The notes under the pieces were generated by a model. That model was not told where the DNA came from. It made no database searches and saw only the letters and a program-made list of their open reading frames with translations. Shown in pieces: positions 1 to 8,678 of a stretch of DNA of 56,491 bases (the stretch's first letter is position 1; every line of letters starts with the position of its first letter). The DNA is from Fibrobacter sp. UWR4 (GTDB lineage Bacteria > Fibrobacterota > Fibrobacteria > Fibrobacterales > Fibrobacteraceae): the NCBI RefSeq assembly GCF_003149045.1, contig NZ_QGDU01000023.1, forward strand, positions 1 through 56,491, in the 5' to 3' direction. The translations under genes were made by a program, and so were the position numbers.

Positions 1-95
1 TGTAGATGTAAAGATAGCCTACGAATGGGAATCGGAATCGAGAGAATCATCTAGCAAGGCTGCCTAAATGCTTCCACACATGTTGATGATGCCTC
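1..95. repeat. 95-bp terminal inverted repeat, left copy
   Basis: Positions 1-95 are the exact reverse complement of 56397-56491, and identity stops at 95 (the next base differs). Identity runs to the very end of the window on both sides, so the repeat continues outside. On the + strand, 2-67 reads as the C-terminal end of a protein followed by TAA. This fits the end of an insertion element or another multicopy gene on which assembly stopped. The element family cannot be named from this fragment. Confidence 0.9.
2..67 (+). CDS. 3' end of a repeated gene (partial, possibly transposase)
   Basis: This is an open frame from the window edge to TAA at 65-67. It encodes a hydrophilic C-terminus ending IAYEWESESRESSSKAA. 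The identical tail is encoded on the minus strand at 56425-56490, so the parent gene occurs at least twice. I infer an insertion-sequence protein because the shared block ends 28 bases after the stop codon and appears to interrupt the next gene. Only 21 residues are visible, so the function is not established. Confidence 0.35.
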   Translation, partial: VDVKIAYEWESESRESSSKAA

Positions 96-247
96 GTTCT
101 TCTGATTTATTCTCACGATTGCAAAAATACGACATCGTAAAAAGCGGCTTGTTTGCATTTTACGAGGAACTGCATACACAGAGCCTTGACTGGGTCTCCG
201 ATTTCATCATCGAATCCTTGCAAAATCGGGAGGCTCAAAACATATGA
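68..247 (+). pseudogene. DUF3791-like protein, N-terminus truncated by the repeat
   Basis: The frame reads from an ATG inside the repeat (68) to TGA at 245-247. From about residue 9 (position 92) it reads like the second half of a DUF3791 domain (DLFSRLQKYDIVKSGLFAFY, then ELHTQSLDWVSDFI). The usual N-terminal part is absent: residues 1-8 come from the repeat, so the gene was probably interrupted by insertion at about position 95. Its stop overlaps the next ATG (ATGA), which suggests the two were translationally coupled. Whether the 59-residue remnant is expressed is unknown. Confidence 0.55.
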
Positions 248-732
248 TTCTTTTTCACGGTTCCGACATAGCTGTAGAAAAGCCAATTGCCAATTACGGG
301 CGTAACAAGGTTGATTTCGGCCAAGGATTTTATCTTACAAGTTTACGCGAGCAAGCCGTAAAGTGGGCCAAGATCATAGCCTTCAAAAAGGGCGTCAAAA
401 AGGCGTTTGTCACTGAATTCAATTTTGACGAAGACTTCCTAGCTTCACTTGGTTCGCGTTACAAGAAATTCCAGGTTTATGACATGGAATGGCTTGATTA
501 TGTAGTCGATTGTCGCAACGGTGGAAATTTGCAAAGTCTATACGACGTTATTGAAGGCGGTGTCGCCAACGACAACGTTATCGATACTGTTGAGAACTAC
601 GAGAACGGGATTATAACCACAGAACAAGCTCTTGGGCAGTTACAATACAAAAAGGTCAATCATCAAATTTGCTTCCGTTCCCAAGAAGTTTTGGATAAAT
701 CATTGAGTTTCGTTCGCTGGGAGGAGGTCTAG
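244..732 (+). CDS. DUF3990 family protein (ADP-ribosyltransferase-like fold)
   Basis: A 162-residue cytosolic protein. The N-terminus MILFHGSDIAVEKP and the following DFGQGFYLTSLREQAVKWA match the DUF3990 pattern, in which an (L/Y)-H-G-S strand and a G-x-G-F-Y-x-T segment resemble the NAD-binding core of ADP-ribosyltransferases. No signal peptide or membrane segment is seen. DUF3990 genes commonly sit between small DUF3791 genes, as here (68-247 before, 735-932 after, with 4-base overlap and 2-base gap). That arrangement suggests a toxin-antitoxin or modification module, but this is inference; the activity of this protein is not shown by the sequence. Confidence 0.75.
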   Translation: MILFHGSDIAVEKPIANYGRNKVDFGQGFYLTSLREQAVKWAKIIAFKKGVKKAFVTEFNFDEDFLASLGSRYKKFQVYDMEWLDYVVDCRNGGNLQSLYDVIEGGVANDNVIDTVENYENGIITTEQALGQLQYKKVNHQICFRSQEVLDKSLSFVRWEEV

Positions 733-734
733 CC

Positions 735-932
735 ATGCAAAATGGAGTTCTTTGGCGTAAGGAAGCAAGACTTGTAAAGAAACTGGCCGAAGCCAAGAAT
801 ATTGATAGCGCAACAGCTTTATCAATCTTTTTCGCATCCAACACCCACAAGTTACTTCTGCAGCCTGAAACTGGTTTGCAGCTTATGAGCGACGGCTACA
901 TTCTCGAAGACTTGCTCAACGAACTTCGCTAA
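735..932 (+). CDS. DUF3791 family small protein
   Basis: A 65-residue protein that starts two bases after the DUF3990 stop; a GGAGG lies just before that stop (721-725). The segment from about residue 12 (LVKKLAEAKNIDSATALSIF, then ASNTHKLLLQPETGLQLMSD) fits the helical DUF3791 pattern, ending in a YILEDLLNEL helix. It probably partners the DUF3990 protein, for example as an antitoxin or accessory subunit. The partner role is inferred from gene order only. Confidence 0.65.
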   Translation: MQNGVLWRKEARLVKKLAEAKNIDSATALSIFFASNTHKLLLQPETGLQLMSDGYILEDLLNELR

Positions 933-1011
933 GAAAAAGAGAACGTCGGCTAGTGCCGCGACAGCAAAGGCTCCCACAGCGATCTCCACACCCAAACCGC
1001 AAAAATTCCCC

Positions 1012-1041
1012 TTGTCCTCCCCACTCTCCGTTTGATATACT
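1012..1041 (+). promoter_or_regulatory. Likely sigma-70 promoter for the PTPS-like gene
   Basis: TTGTCC (1012-1017) and TATACT (1036-1041) are separated by 18 bases and lie about 45 bases upstream of the ATG at 1086. The match is to the general -35/-10 consensus; no start site is known. Confidence 0.45.
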
Positions 1042-1085
1042 GCAGGTATAACCATCAACGTTCGCCATGCGGACAAGGAGAAATC

Positions 1086-1655
1086 ATGAGAAGCTACACA
1101 ACGTTCAGCCTGCAGTACGCCCACCGTTTCTACGGTTTCAAGGGAGAGGCGCAGTATCTTCACGGTCACACGGGGATCTTGACCATCGAAGTGGAGGATT
1201 CCATCAATGCGGGGGTGAACATGGTGTTCCCCTGCAACGAAATCCAGAAGACGGCCTGGGACATTCTGCGGAATTTCGACCACGCACTCATTCTGCGTGA
1301 AGACGACCCGCTGCTCCCCGCGATTCTGGACGTGTACGAAAAGCAGGGCATCAGGAATGGCCATCCGCAAAACAAGATGAAGGGGCCTGCGTTCAAGACG
1401 GCACTGGCCACGGCTTACCCGGATTGTCGCCTGGTGGTGACGAAGGAGACCATGACGGTGGAAGGCATGATCAAGATTGTCTACGACCTTCTGAAAATGA
1501 AGCTGAACATCGCAAAGATTACATTCACCAGCGGAGTGAACGCCGCCTCCCAGGAATTCCCTGTCTCCAGCACTGTCAAGCGTTGCCCTCTCTGCGGAAT
1601 CGCCCTGGACGAAAACGGCGTTTGCCCCAAGTGCGGATATAAGGAAAAAGCGTAA
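1086..1655 (+). CDS. 6-pyruvoyl-tetrahydropterin synthase/QueD-like protein with C-terminal zinc ribbon
   Basis: A 189-residue protein of the PTPS/6-carboxytetrahydropterin synthase family, which acts on 7,8-dihydroneopterin triphosphate in queuosine or biopterin-type pathways. The zinc-binding histidines are visible as YAHRF near residue 11 and LHGHTG near residue 26, and a TKETMTVEG segment lies near residue 120. The start at 1086 was chosen over the in-frame ATG at 1032 because AAGGAG lies seven bases upstream and the family begins at this point. Unusually, the last 25 residues hold two CPxCG knuckles (CPLCG and CPKCG), a zinc ribbon not normal for QueD. No other queuosine genes are nearby, so the product is uncertain. 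Confidence 0.75.
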   Translation: MRSYTTFSLQYAHRFYGFKGEAQYLHGHTGILTIEVEDSINAGVNMVFPCNEIQKTAWDILRNFDHALILREDDPLLPAILDVYEKQGIRNGHPQNKMKGPAFKTALATAYPDCRLVVTKETMTVEGMIKIVYDLLKMKLNIAKITFTSGVNAASQEFPVSSTVKRCPLCGIALDENGVCPKCGYKEKA

Positions 1656-1691
1656 TTCGCGATTCGCCCACTCGGTGCAAAACAATCTTAG

Positions 1692-1724
1692 AGGTCGCCC
1701 ATCGATTTTGGGGCGGCCTTTTTT
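1692..1724 (+). terminator. Rho-independent terminator after the PTPS-like gene
   Basis: AGGTCGCCC pairs with GGGCGGCCT across a short loop, followed by a run of T. Confidence 0.8.
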
Positions 1725-1830
1725 ATGACGATTTTTTCTTAAACTGTTAAGACAATTTTATTATTCACTTTCAATTTATAATTTCCATTATTTTCTAATT
1801 TCCTTATTTTGTATATTAAAGGATTTCTAT

Positions 1831-2784
1831 ATGAGACATCGCATTCTTAAAACTTTAATTACAGCGGCCGTATGCCTCATCGCTGCTGGTTGCAGTTCCA
1901 CCAAGCCTGTCCCTTCTTCCGAAAACTTCGGCAATTTGTTCATTGGTGCATGGGTGGGCGGCCCGGAAGAAGTTCCCCAGCCCACTGTCGCCAACGTAGA
2001 GGCATTCGAGAAACTGCAGAACCGTCACCTGGACGTGATCAACCACTTTGTTCTCTGGCAGTACAATGACTGGGCATGGACCAAGCCCTACGTCGAAATG
2101 GCAAAGAGCCGCGGCTCCATCATGATGATCACCTGGATGCCTCAGCCCTACACCGCCCAGGATATTCTAGACGGCAAAACCGACGCCTACCTGGATGACT
2201 TCGCCAAGGGCGTCAAGGAATTCGGCGCAGAAATCTGGTTGCGTCCCCTCCACGAATCCAATGGAGACTGGTACACCTGGGGAACCGGCAAGGATCCCGC
2301 AAACAACGCCGAAGAAAAGGTGGCCGCCGCATTCCGCCACATCGTGGAACGGTTCCGCGCACAAGGCGCCACTAACGCGAAATGGATCTGGACAACCAAC
2401 GCAGGCAGCAGCGCAGGCGCCACACTCACCGGCTCCTACCCTGGCGACGACTATGTGGACTACACTTCCATCGACGGCTACAACTGGGGAACCGCCCAAA
2501 ACTGGTCCCATTGGCAATCCTTCTCCGAAGTTTTCAAGCCCGCCTACGATGCACTTTCCGCATACGACAAGCCCATGTTCCTGGCAGAATTTTCCTGCAC
2601 GGAACACGGCGGCAGCAAGGGCGAATGGTTCAAGAACTTGTTCGAAGTTCTGCCCACAGAATTTCCGAAAATCAAGGGTCTCGTCATCTTTAGCCAAAGC
2701 AAGAGCTACGAAGCCGACTGGGGCGTTGACACTTCCGAAGATGCTCTAAATGCCTGGAAGAACGGCATCGCCGCCTCAAAGTAA
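1831..2784 (+). CDS. GH26 family beta-mannanase-like lipoprotein (copy 1)
   Basis: A 317-residue secreted lipoprotein: basic N-terminus, hydrophobic core and lipobox with the lipidated cysteine at residue 21. The catalytic domain fills residues 34-315. Motifs fit clan GH-A family GH26: the acid/base glutamate in LRPLHESNGDW (E142) and the nucleophile in KPMFLAEFSC (E253), with IDGYNWG between them. GH26 enzymes mostly cleave beta-1,4-mannan; exact specificity (mannan, beta-glucan or xylan) cannot be read from the motifs. The protein likely sits on the cell envelope. A closely similar paralogue follows 163 bases downstream, pointing to tandem duplication. Confidence 0.85.
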   Translation: MRHRILKTLITAAVCLIAAGCSSTKPVPSSENFGNLFIGAWVGGPEEVPQPTVANVEAFEKLQNRHLDVINHFVLWQYNDWAWTKPYVEMAKSRGSIMMITWMPQPYTAQDILDGKTDAYLDDFAKGVKEFGAEIWLRPLHESNGDWYTWGTGKDPANNAEEKVAAAFRHIVERFRAQGATNAKWIWTTNAGSSAGATLTGSYPGDDYVDYTSIDGYNWGTAQNWSHWQSFSEVFKPAYDALSAYDKPMFLAEFSCTEHGGSKGEWFKNLFEVLPTEFPKIKGLVIFSQSKSYEADWGVDTSEDALNAWKNGIAASK

Positions 2785-2947
2785 GAATTTTTCGAATTTC
2801 CGTTTATTTTTTTTACAAAATCAATTTCACTTATTTTTTCCAAATTCTCGAACAAAATAACAGTTGCAACAGTTTTTATCGTTGCAGCCATTAAAAAAGT
2901 AAGTTTTTCTGTAAAAACTTTTATTATGGGACGTTGGAGGAAACAAA

Positions 2948-4117
2948 GTGAAAAACTTCTTTTTAAAATCATTGGTTGCAGCCTGTGCCTGCAGCTTCTT
3001 CTTCGGTTGTGGTTCAGACAAGTCTACCGCACCTAACGATAACCCCATCAGTTCTGCCTTAGATATTCCTGCCAGTTCTGCAGCGAACATCCCTCTGATT
3101 CCCCAAAGTTCCTCTTCATCACAGGCTTTCACTCCCGTCAGCTCTTCTTCTCTAATTTATATTCCCTTAAGTTCATCTTCTGAAATTTCTAATCTTCCAG
3201 AATCTTCTTCTGCAGAAGTTCAGACAACATCTTCAAGTTCCGAAACATTTAAGTCCATGTTCATTGGCGCCTGGGTAGGCGGTTCCGAAGAAACCCCTCA
3301 ACCAACAGCGGCCAACGTTGACGCTTTCGAAAGATTACAGGGGCGTCACCTGGATATTATTCACCATTTCGTGCTATGGCAATACAACGACTGGAACTGG
3401 ACAAGGCGTTATGCAGACATGGCAAAGAATCGTGGGTCCATCATGATGATTTCATGGATGCCCGACCCCTATACCGCGCAGGACATTTTAAACGGTCTAG
3501 CCAATGACTACATCGATGATTTTGCCAATGGCGTCAAGGATTTCGGTTCCGAAATTTGGCTTCGTCCCCTTCACGAATCCAACGGAGATTGGTACACTTG
3601 GGGCACCGGCAAGGATCCCGAGAACAACGCCGAAGACAAAGTGGCTGCAGCATACCGTCATATCGTGAACCGTTTCCGAGCCCTTAACGTCACTAACGTC
3701 AAATGGGTTTGGACTACCAACGCTAGCAATAGCGGATCCAAATCCACATTGAAGGGTTCTTATCCCGGCAACGATTACGTGGACTACACTTCCATCGACG
3801 GCTACAATTGGGGAACCGCGCAAAGCTGGTCTAGCTGGCAATCCTTCTCCCAGGTTTTTAAGCCCGCCTATAAAGCTATCGAAGGTTTTAACAAGCCCAT
3901 GTTCATCGCAGAATTTTCCTGCAGCGAACACGGCGGTAGCAAGGCGGAATGGTTCAAGAACATGTTCGAGGTGTTGCCCACAGAATTCCCGAAAATCAAG
4001 GGGCTCGTGATCTTTAGCCAGAGCAAGAGTCACGAAGCGGATTGGGGCATCGATACTTCCAACGAATCCCTGAACGCCTGGAAGGCCGGCATAGCAGCCT
4101 TCCCCGCAGCAAGGTAA
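2948..4117 (+). CDS. GH26 family beta-mannanase-like lipoprotein with Ser-rich linker (copy 2)
   Basis: A 389-residue paralogue of the preceding gene. It starts at a GTG preceded by TTGGAGG (2934-2940). The lipidated cysteine is residue 21. Residues 25-100 form a low-complexity linker with repeated SSSS blocks, typical of surface lipoproteins of this lineage and missing from copy 1. The GH26 domain covers residues 104-385 with acid/base E210 (LRPLHESNGDW) and nucleophile E322 (KPMFIAEFSC). The long linker suggests that this copy reaches further from the membrane than copy 1. Its stop lies two bases from the stop of the convergent kinase gene, with no terminator between. Confidence 0.85.
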   Translation: MKNFFLKSLVAACACSFFFGCGSDKSTAPNDNPISSALDIPASSAANIPLIPQSSSSSQAFTPVSSSSLIYIPLSSSSEISNLPESSSAEVQTTSSSSETFKSMFIGAWVGGSEETPQPTAANVDAFERLQGRHLDIIHHFVLWQYNDWNWTRRYADMAKNRGSIMMISWMPDPYTAQDILNGLANDYIDDFANGVKDFGSEIWLRPLHESNGDWYTWGTGKDPENNAEDKVAAAYRHIVNRFRALNVTNVKWVWTTNASNSGSKSTLKGSYPGNDYVDYTSIDGYNWGTAQSWSSWQSFSQVFKPAYKAIEGFNKPMFIAEFSCSEHGGSKAEWFKNMFEVLPTEFPKIKGLVIFSQSKSHEADWGIDTSNESLNAWKAGIAAFPAAR

Positions 4118-4118
4118 A

Positions 4119-7100
4119 CTAACTCAGCAAATCAGCTAATGTCTCCATCAGCTTATTGATGTCAATGGGCTTTGCCAGATGTTCGTTCATACCAGAAGCA
4201 ATAGCCTTTTGACGATCTTCTTCAAAGGCATTCGCGGTCATCGCCACAATGAGTACATTTGCCTTTGCAGGATCATTCATCTTACGAATCATCCTAGCGG
4301 CTTCATAACCATCCATCACAGGCATCTGGATATCCATCAGCACCAGCTTGTATGTATCCGCAGGAACATCCTGAATTTTCTGGACAGCATCCTGGCCGTC
4401 AACAGCCACATCCACAACGAATCCTGCTTCCGTCAAAATTGTAGAAGCAATTTCCTGGTTGAGCAAGTTGTCTTCCACAAGAAGGATGCGCGTTCCCTTG
4501 AAGTCAAAGTCAATAGGCTTAGAGGAGGCATTTCCAACTTCACCCTCGCCGACCTTGAACTGCAACGTAACAATGAATTCCGTACCACACCCAGCTTCCG
4601 AGATCACCTGAATATCGCCCCCCATCATGGTTACGATATTCTTTGTAATAGCCATGCCTAGGCCGGTGCCCTGAATTCCAGAAACTGTAGAAGTTTCTTC
4701 TCGAGCAAAAGCTTCAAAAATTCGTTCCTGGAACTTCGGACTAATACCGATACCATTATCCTTCACGCGGAATTCATAACGAGCATGACCAGCTAAGTCG
4801 CAAGGCTGTTCACAAACATTCAGGCTGATAGAACCACCTTCCTTCGTAAACTTGATTGCATTGCTCAGCAGGTTCAAAAGGATTTGATTCAAGCGGAGTT
4901 TATCCGTCACAATATTTTCGTTGTTCACAGAAACATGGAAGGCCAGGTCCTGATTCTTGTGACGAACGTTTGCCTGCACGATAGTCTTTACATCCTGCAG
5001 TAAATCCGGAAGATGAATTTCCTGTTCTTCCAATTTGACACGACCACTTTCAATACGTCGCATATCCAGCACGTCGTTAATCAGGGAAAGCAAGTGCTCA
5101 CTGGAAGTATTAATCTTGGATAAATAATCCTGCAGGCGATTCTTGTCATCAATATGGCTTGAAGCAAGGGCTGTAAAGCCAATGATGGCATTCATGGGTG
5201 TTCGAATATCATGGCTCATATTATTCAGGAAGAACGTCTTGGCATTATTAGCCTGTTCCGCCTGAACCAGGGCGTCGTGAAGTTTACGCTCGGCCATTTT
5301 TTGTTCATTAATTTCCTGAGAAATATAAATCACATGAGAAGGATTCCCCTTCTTATCGCGTCGGGCCACAAGAATCGTCACCCTACACCACCCAAGAACA
5401 TTGCCCTCATATTCCGCACTATAGGAATCGCGAGAACCAAGGGTATTCTTCCATTCAGAGATGGTATTGAATCGATGCAAGATAGGTTTGTACTTTTCAA
5501 GGACCATCTGGTCAGCCATAAGGAACAGAGCCTTCTGCGCATCCTTTTTTAGAGGGCTTATAACCTTATCGACAAAATCCAAAGTATGGATAGTTTCAAA
5601 GGAATTGTCGACCACATCCACAAGGAACACGCTATGATACAAATCGCTGATGGTCCGAATCACATCCAGCTGCATTTCAAGTCTTTCATTCTGGGCAAGT
5701 TCCCTCGCGGCCTGTTTCTTGGTGCGCCTAAGCCAGAAAATCAACAGCAAGAAGATGACACTCACGAAGGAGGCCGATATTGAAATAACCATTTCCAGAT
5801 AGTCAGTCAAATCATCCAGCAGGGATGGTTTATAAAGGGATGCCACATACTTGTAGGACAGATTCAGAGCAAAATCATCCCCCATCAAGGCAATACCGCG
5901 GTTCAGAAGTTTCAGCAATGGTTCATCACCGACCGCAACACCAAAGTACTTGTCATTGGGGATATTCAGAAGCTTTACGGACAAGCTGGAGAACTTTCGA
6001 TTTTTAAGGATGTAGGATGCGCGCTGATTTCCAATTACAACGGCACTGGCTTCACCATCAAGAATTGCATTTAGGCAATCTTCAACAGTAGCATAAAACT
6101 TGATTTCTGCGTCGGGGAAATGATCCCGGACCAAAAATTCCATCATCCTGCTGTTTCTATTGATCGCGAAAGTCTTAACAGTAGCGTCGTTAAAGCGGCC
6201 CTTAAAAACAAGACTTACATCAGAACGAACTACAGGAGCGGATTCTCGGATTCCGTTTTTTTCTGCCCAATACAAACTGCCGCCTACAGGGAAGCCAACG
6301 TCAACCTGTTTCTGGGCAATAGAGGAAACCAAGTTCTCGTAATCATCAAAGGCCGTGTAGTGAAGAATAATGTTCTTGGAAGAAATGTACCGATTCATTT
6401 CATAGAACACATCCGCCACCATCCCCGTAGGAATGTCACCCAAAATAACAACATCACTGGGGACGTAATGTTCTCGACGTTTCTGGTCAGAGAGCACATC
6501 ACTATAGGGTAGCAGCTTCTTCAGGTAACCAATTTTCAAAGTATCGTGGCTAGCAAGCCATGCTCTTTCCGGACCAGTCAAAGACTTACTGATGGCGCTA
6601 GGACGAATATACTTGTTGAAAAGCTTTGCTGTAACAATGGGGTCGTCTTCCATCAACTGCCCCAAGGCACGGTTTAATTCCCCCAGCAAATCCGGACGTT
6701 TCTTGGTAACGCACAGGAAGTAGAAGGAATTACTCATCTTGAAGAAAATTTCAAAATTCGGCCCAATTTTCAAGCCAAGATTTTCCACAACAGCTGCATT
6801 CACAGAATCACAAGCCAAGGCAGAATCACGAGCGGCAACATCCTTATAGACCTTCACTTCGGCTTCAATTTTATTTTCCGCAAGGAACCTACGTAAAGTC
6901 TCCTCCATAGCACCACGCAAAGTTCCGATCTTTTTTCCCTGCATGGACATAGGATTCGGGAAAAGGGACTGATCCGTCTTTTTCTTCATGAATTGAAAAA
7001 CTTCTCGACCCATAGGCACTTTAGAGAAGTACATCAACGGTTCACGATCCTTAGAGAATGCTAGACCCGCCATCAGGTCCACCTCACCTCTCAAGAATTT

Positions 7101-7331
7101 CTGGTAGATTTCATCTACAGAACCGAACACATATTCATAACGCCAGCCGGTATACTGAGCCACCCGCTGGTAGTATTCATACGCATAGCCATTAAGGGAC
7201 GTTTCCTGAGTTCCTTCCTGGAAATTTTCACTTTGGAAATATCCAACACGGACCGTCTTAGGACCACCTTCAGCACAAAAGGCGATTCCTGCAAAAATTG
7301 CCAAAAAGCACAAAAAAACAAATTTTCGCAT
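4119..7331 (-). CDS. Hybrid histidine kinase with two periplasmic solute-binding domains (BvgS/EvgS type)
   Basis: A 1070-residue membrane sensor. A signal peptide (residues 1-20) is followed by two SBP_bac_3-type domains, about 25-245 and 262-500. A membrane helix spans 512-534. A divergent PAS-like region follows at about 555-680, then HisKA with the phospho-accepting H707 (NNMSHDIRTPMN), HATPase with NAIKF, DNGIG and GTGLGMAI boxes at about 825-895, and a receiver domain with LVEDN and phosphoacceptor D1000 (LVLMDIQMPVMDGYE). No output domain is attached, so a separate regulator or phosphotransfer protein is needed; none is visible nearby. Convergence with the GH26 pair suggests sensing of nutrients or cell-wall products, but that link is inference. 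Confidence 0.85.
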   Translation of the reverse strand: MRKFVFLCFLAIFAGIAFCAEGGPKTVRVGYFQSENFQEGTQETSLNGYAYEYYQRVAQYTGWRYEYVFGSVDEIYQKFLRGEVDLMAGLAFSKDREPLMYFSKVPMGREVFQFMKKKTDQSLFPNPMSMQGKKIGTLRGAMEETLRRFLAENKIEAEVKVYKDVAARDSALACDSVNAAVVENLGLKIGPNFEIFFKMSNSFYFLCVTKKRPDLLGELNRALGQLMEDDPIVTAKLFNKYIRPSAISKSLTGPERAWLASHDTLKIGYLKKLLPYSDVLSDQKRREHYVPSDVVILGDIPTGMVADVFYEMNRYISSKNIILHYTAFDDYENLVSSIAQKQVDVGFPVGGSLYWAEKNGIRESAPVVRSDVSLVFKGRFNDATVKTFAINRNSRMMEFLVRDHFPDAEIKFYATVEDCLNAILDGEASAVVIGNQRASYILKNRKFSSLSVKLLNIPNDKYFGVAVGDEPLLKLLNRGIALMGDDFALNLSYKYVASLYKPSLLDDLTDYLEMVISISASFVSVIFLLLIFWLRRTKKQAARELAQNERLEMQLDVIRTISDLYHSVFLVDVVDNSFETIHTLDFVDKVISPLKKDAQKALFLMADQMVLEKYKPILHRFNTISEWKNTLGSRDSYSAEYEGNVLGWCRVTILVARRDKKGNPSHVIYISQEINEQKMAERKLHDALVQAEQANNAKTFFLNNMSHDIRTPMNAIIGFTALASSHIDDKNRLQDYLSKINTSSEHLLSLINDVLDMRRIESGRVKLEEQEIHLPDLLQDVKTIVQANVRHKNQDLAFHVSVNNENIVTDKLRLNQILLNLLSNAIKFTKEGGSISLNVCEQPCDLAGHARYEFRVKDNGIGISPKFQERIFEAFAREETSTVSGIQGTGLGMAITKNIVTMMGGDIQVISEAGCGTEFIVTLQFKVGEGEVGNASSKPIDFDFKGTRILLVEDNLLNQEIASTILTEAGFVVDVAVDGQDAVQKIQDVPADTYKLVLMDIQMPVMDGYEAARMIRKMNDPAKANVLIVAMTANAFEEDRQKAIASGMNEHLAKPIDINKLMETLADLLS

Positions 7332-7596
7332 GATACCAAACTCTCTATATATTCCCCAATCAAAATTAATTTTTTTCAGAAAAAAACAATTTCGTACAAG
7401 TTTTCAAACATACGTCCAAATTGGGCTAAAATTACACTAGCCACAGATTGTATCATTTGCAAGAGCGTCTGTTTCATATACGCAATTATTCTTTAAAAAC
7501 TAGCCGTTTTACACGATTTTTTGTAAAAATCCATAACTTTTGTATCATTCGTCAATTTATCTTATGAGAAAAGAAATTAAATTATTGGAGAACATC

Positions 7597-8670
7597 ATGA
7601 AGCTGCATTCTAAATTCATCATTAGCGCATCCGCAATCGCCTGTTCTGCGTTCCTTTTCGCAGGATGTTCCGACAGCACATCTGCAAACGACGTTATCGA
7701 AAATCAGCCCATGATTGAAGAAATCCCCACACCGGAACAGCCACAGGGCATCCTGGTAGAGGAACAGCCCGCGGATACAACGTCCTTGGCCACAAAGGAC
7801 TCCTTTGAGGAGCCGAACGAAGTCGAACCGCCCCTTGATGAAAAGTATTTATGCGAAAATGATGCCTACGCCAATACGATTGTCGACCCTGAAGGAAAAA
7901 CCTTTACGTATAATGACCGTACCGCCGACTATTCCTTCAAGGGAGACACCTTGATCATTCGCTGGCGAGACATGCGTCCGGCAATGGACTGCGGCCCCAA
8001 CTGCTACGGAACTGCCGACGGTATTATGCTTGTAGGTGGTATTGAAGGCAAGCTGGAGGGTGGTTCCTGGGAAATGATTCCCTATATCCAGGAAAATTCC
8101 TTTGGAGCTAGTGGAACCATCACTCATGTGAACAACATGAGAACCGCCACCTACACCTTTACCGAGATGTGCGAAAATGTCTATCACCTAGCCACCACGG
8201 AACAGGAATCATTCGACATGGAAAAATCAGATGACCTGATGAATTCCACCTTCATGGCAATCCTGTACAAAAACATCTATAGTGCAAAGAATAAGGATGA
8301 AATCCTCTATTACGACGGATACTTTCCTTCCTACGCAGACTATTTGCTCTACGACAACAAAAAGGATGTAGAGAACAATATTTCCAAGTATGACGTAGAG
8401 GTTCTTGAAAAGACGAATACTAGCGAAACATTCTCTATGTACGGGAAGACTTTTACTGTAACCGTAGATTTCGCAAACGCCTTCCCTCTAGGGGACAAGT
8501 TTAAAATCGGAAAGTCCATTGTGAACGAAAAAACATCTTTCACCATCAAGTCTGGCGAAGTTTCCTGTAGCTACAAATACAACTACAATCCCAAGGATAA
8601 CGATCCTGCCAGAAACGAAGCCAACGACACCTACGCCGATTGCTTTGAAAATCTTGTAAACTTTGATTGA
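7597..8670 (+). CDS. Secreted lipoprotein of unknown function
   Basis: A 357-residue lipoprotein. The start at ATG 7597 was preferred over 7540 because TTGGAG lies just upstream and it gives a clean signal peptide (MKLHSKFIISASAIACSAFL) with lipobox FAGC. Residues 28-85 are acidic and proline-rich, and the remainder is a mature domain with scattered cysteines (CGPNC, YLCEND, and a closing YADCFEN). I do not recognise a family. It is first in a four-gene cluster with the TIGR02147 gene eight bases downstream, so the two are probably co-transcribed and functionally linked. Confidence 0.6.
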   Translation: MKLHSKFIISASAIACSAFLFAGCSDSTSANDVIENQPMIEEIPTPEQPQGILVEEQPADTTSLATKDSFEEPNEVEPPLDEKYLCENDAYANTIVDPEGKTFTYNDRTADYSFKGDTLIIRWRDMRPAMDCGPNCYGTADGIMLVGGIEGKLEGGSWEMIPYIQENSFGASGTITHVNNMRTATYTFTEMCENVYHLATTEQESFDMEKSDDLMNSTFMAILYKNIYSAKNKDEILYYDGYFPSYADYLLYDNKKDVENNISKYDVEVLEKTNTSETFSMYGKTFTVTVDFANAFPLGDKFKIGKSIVNEKTSFTIKSGEVSCSYKYNYNPKDNDPARNEANDTYADCFENLVNFD

Positions 8671-8678
8671 GTCCAATA

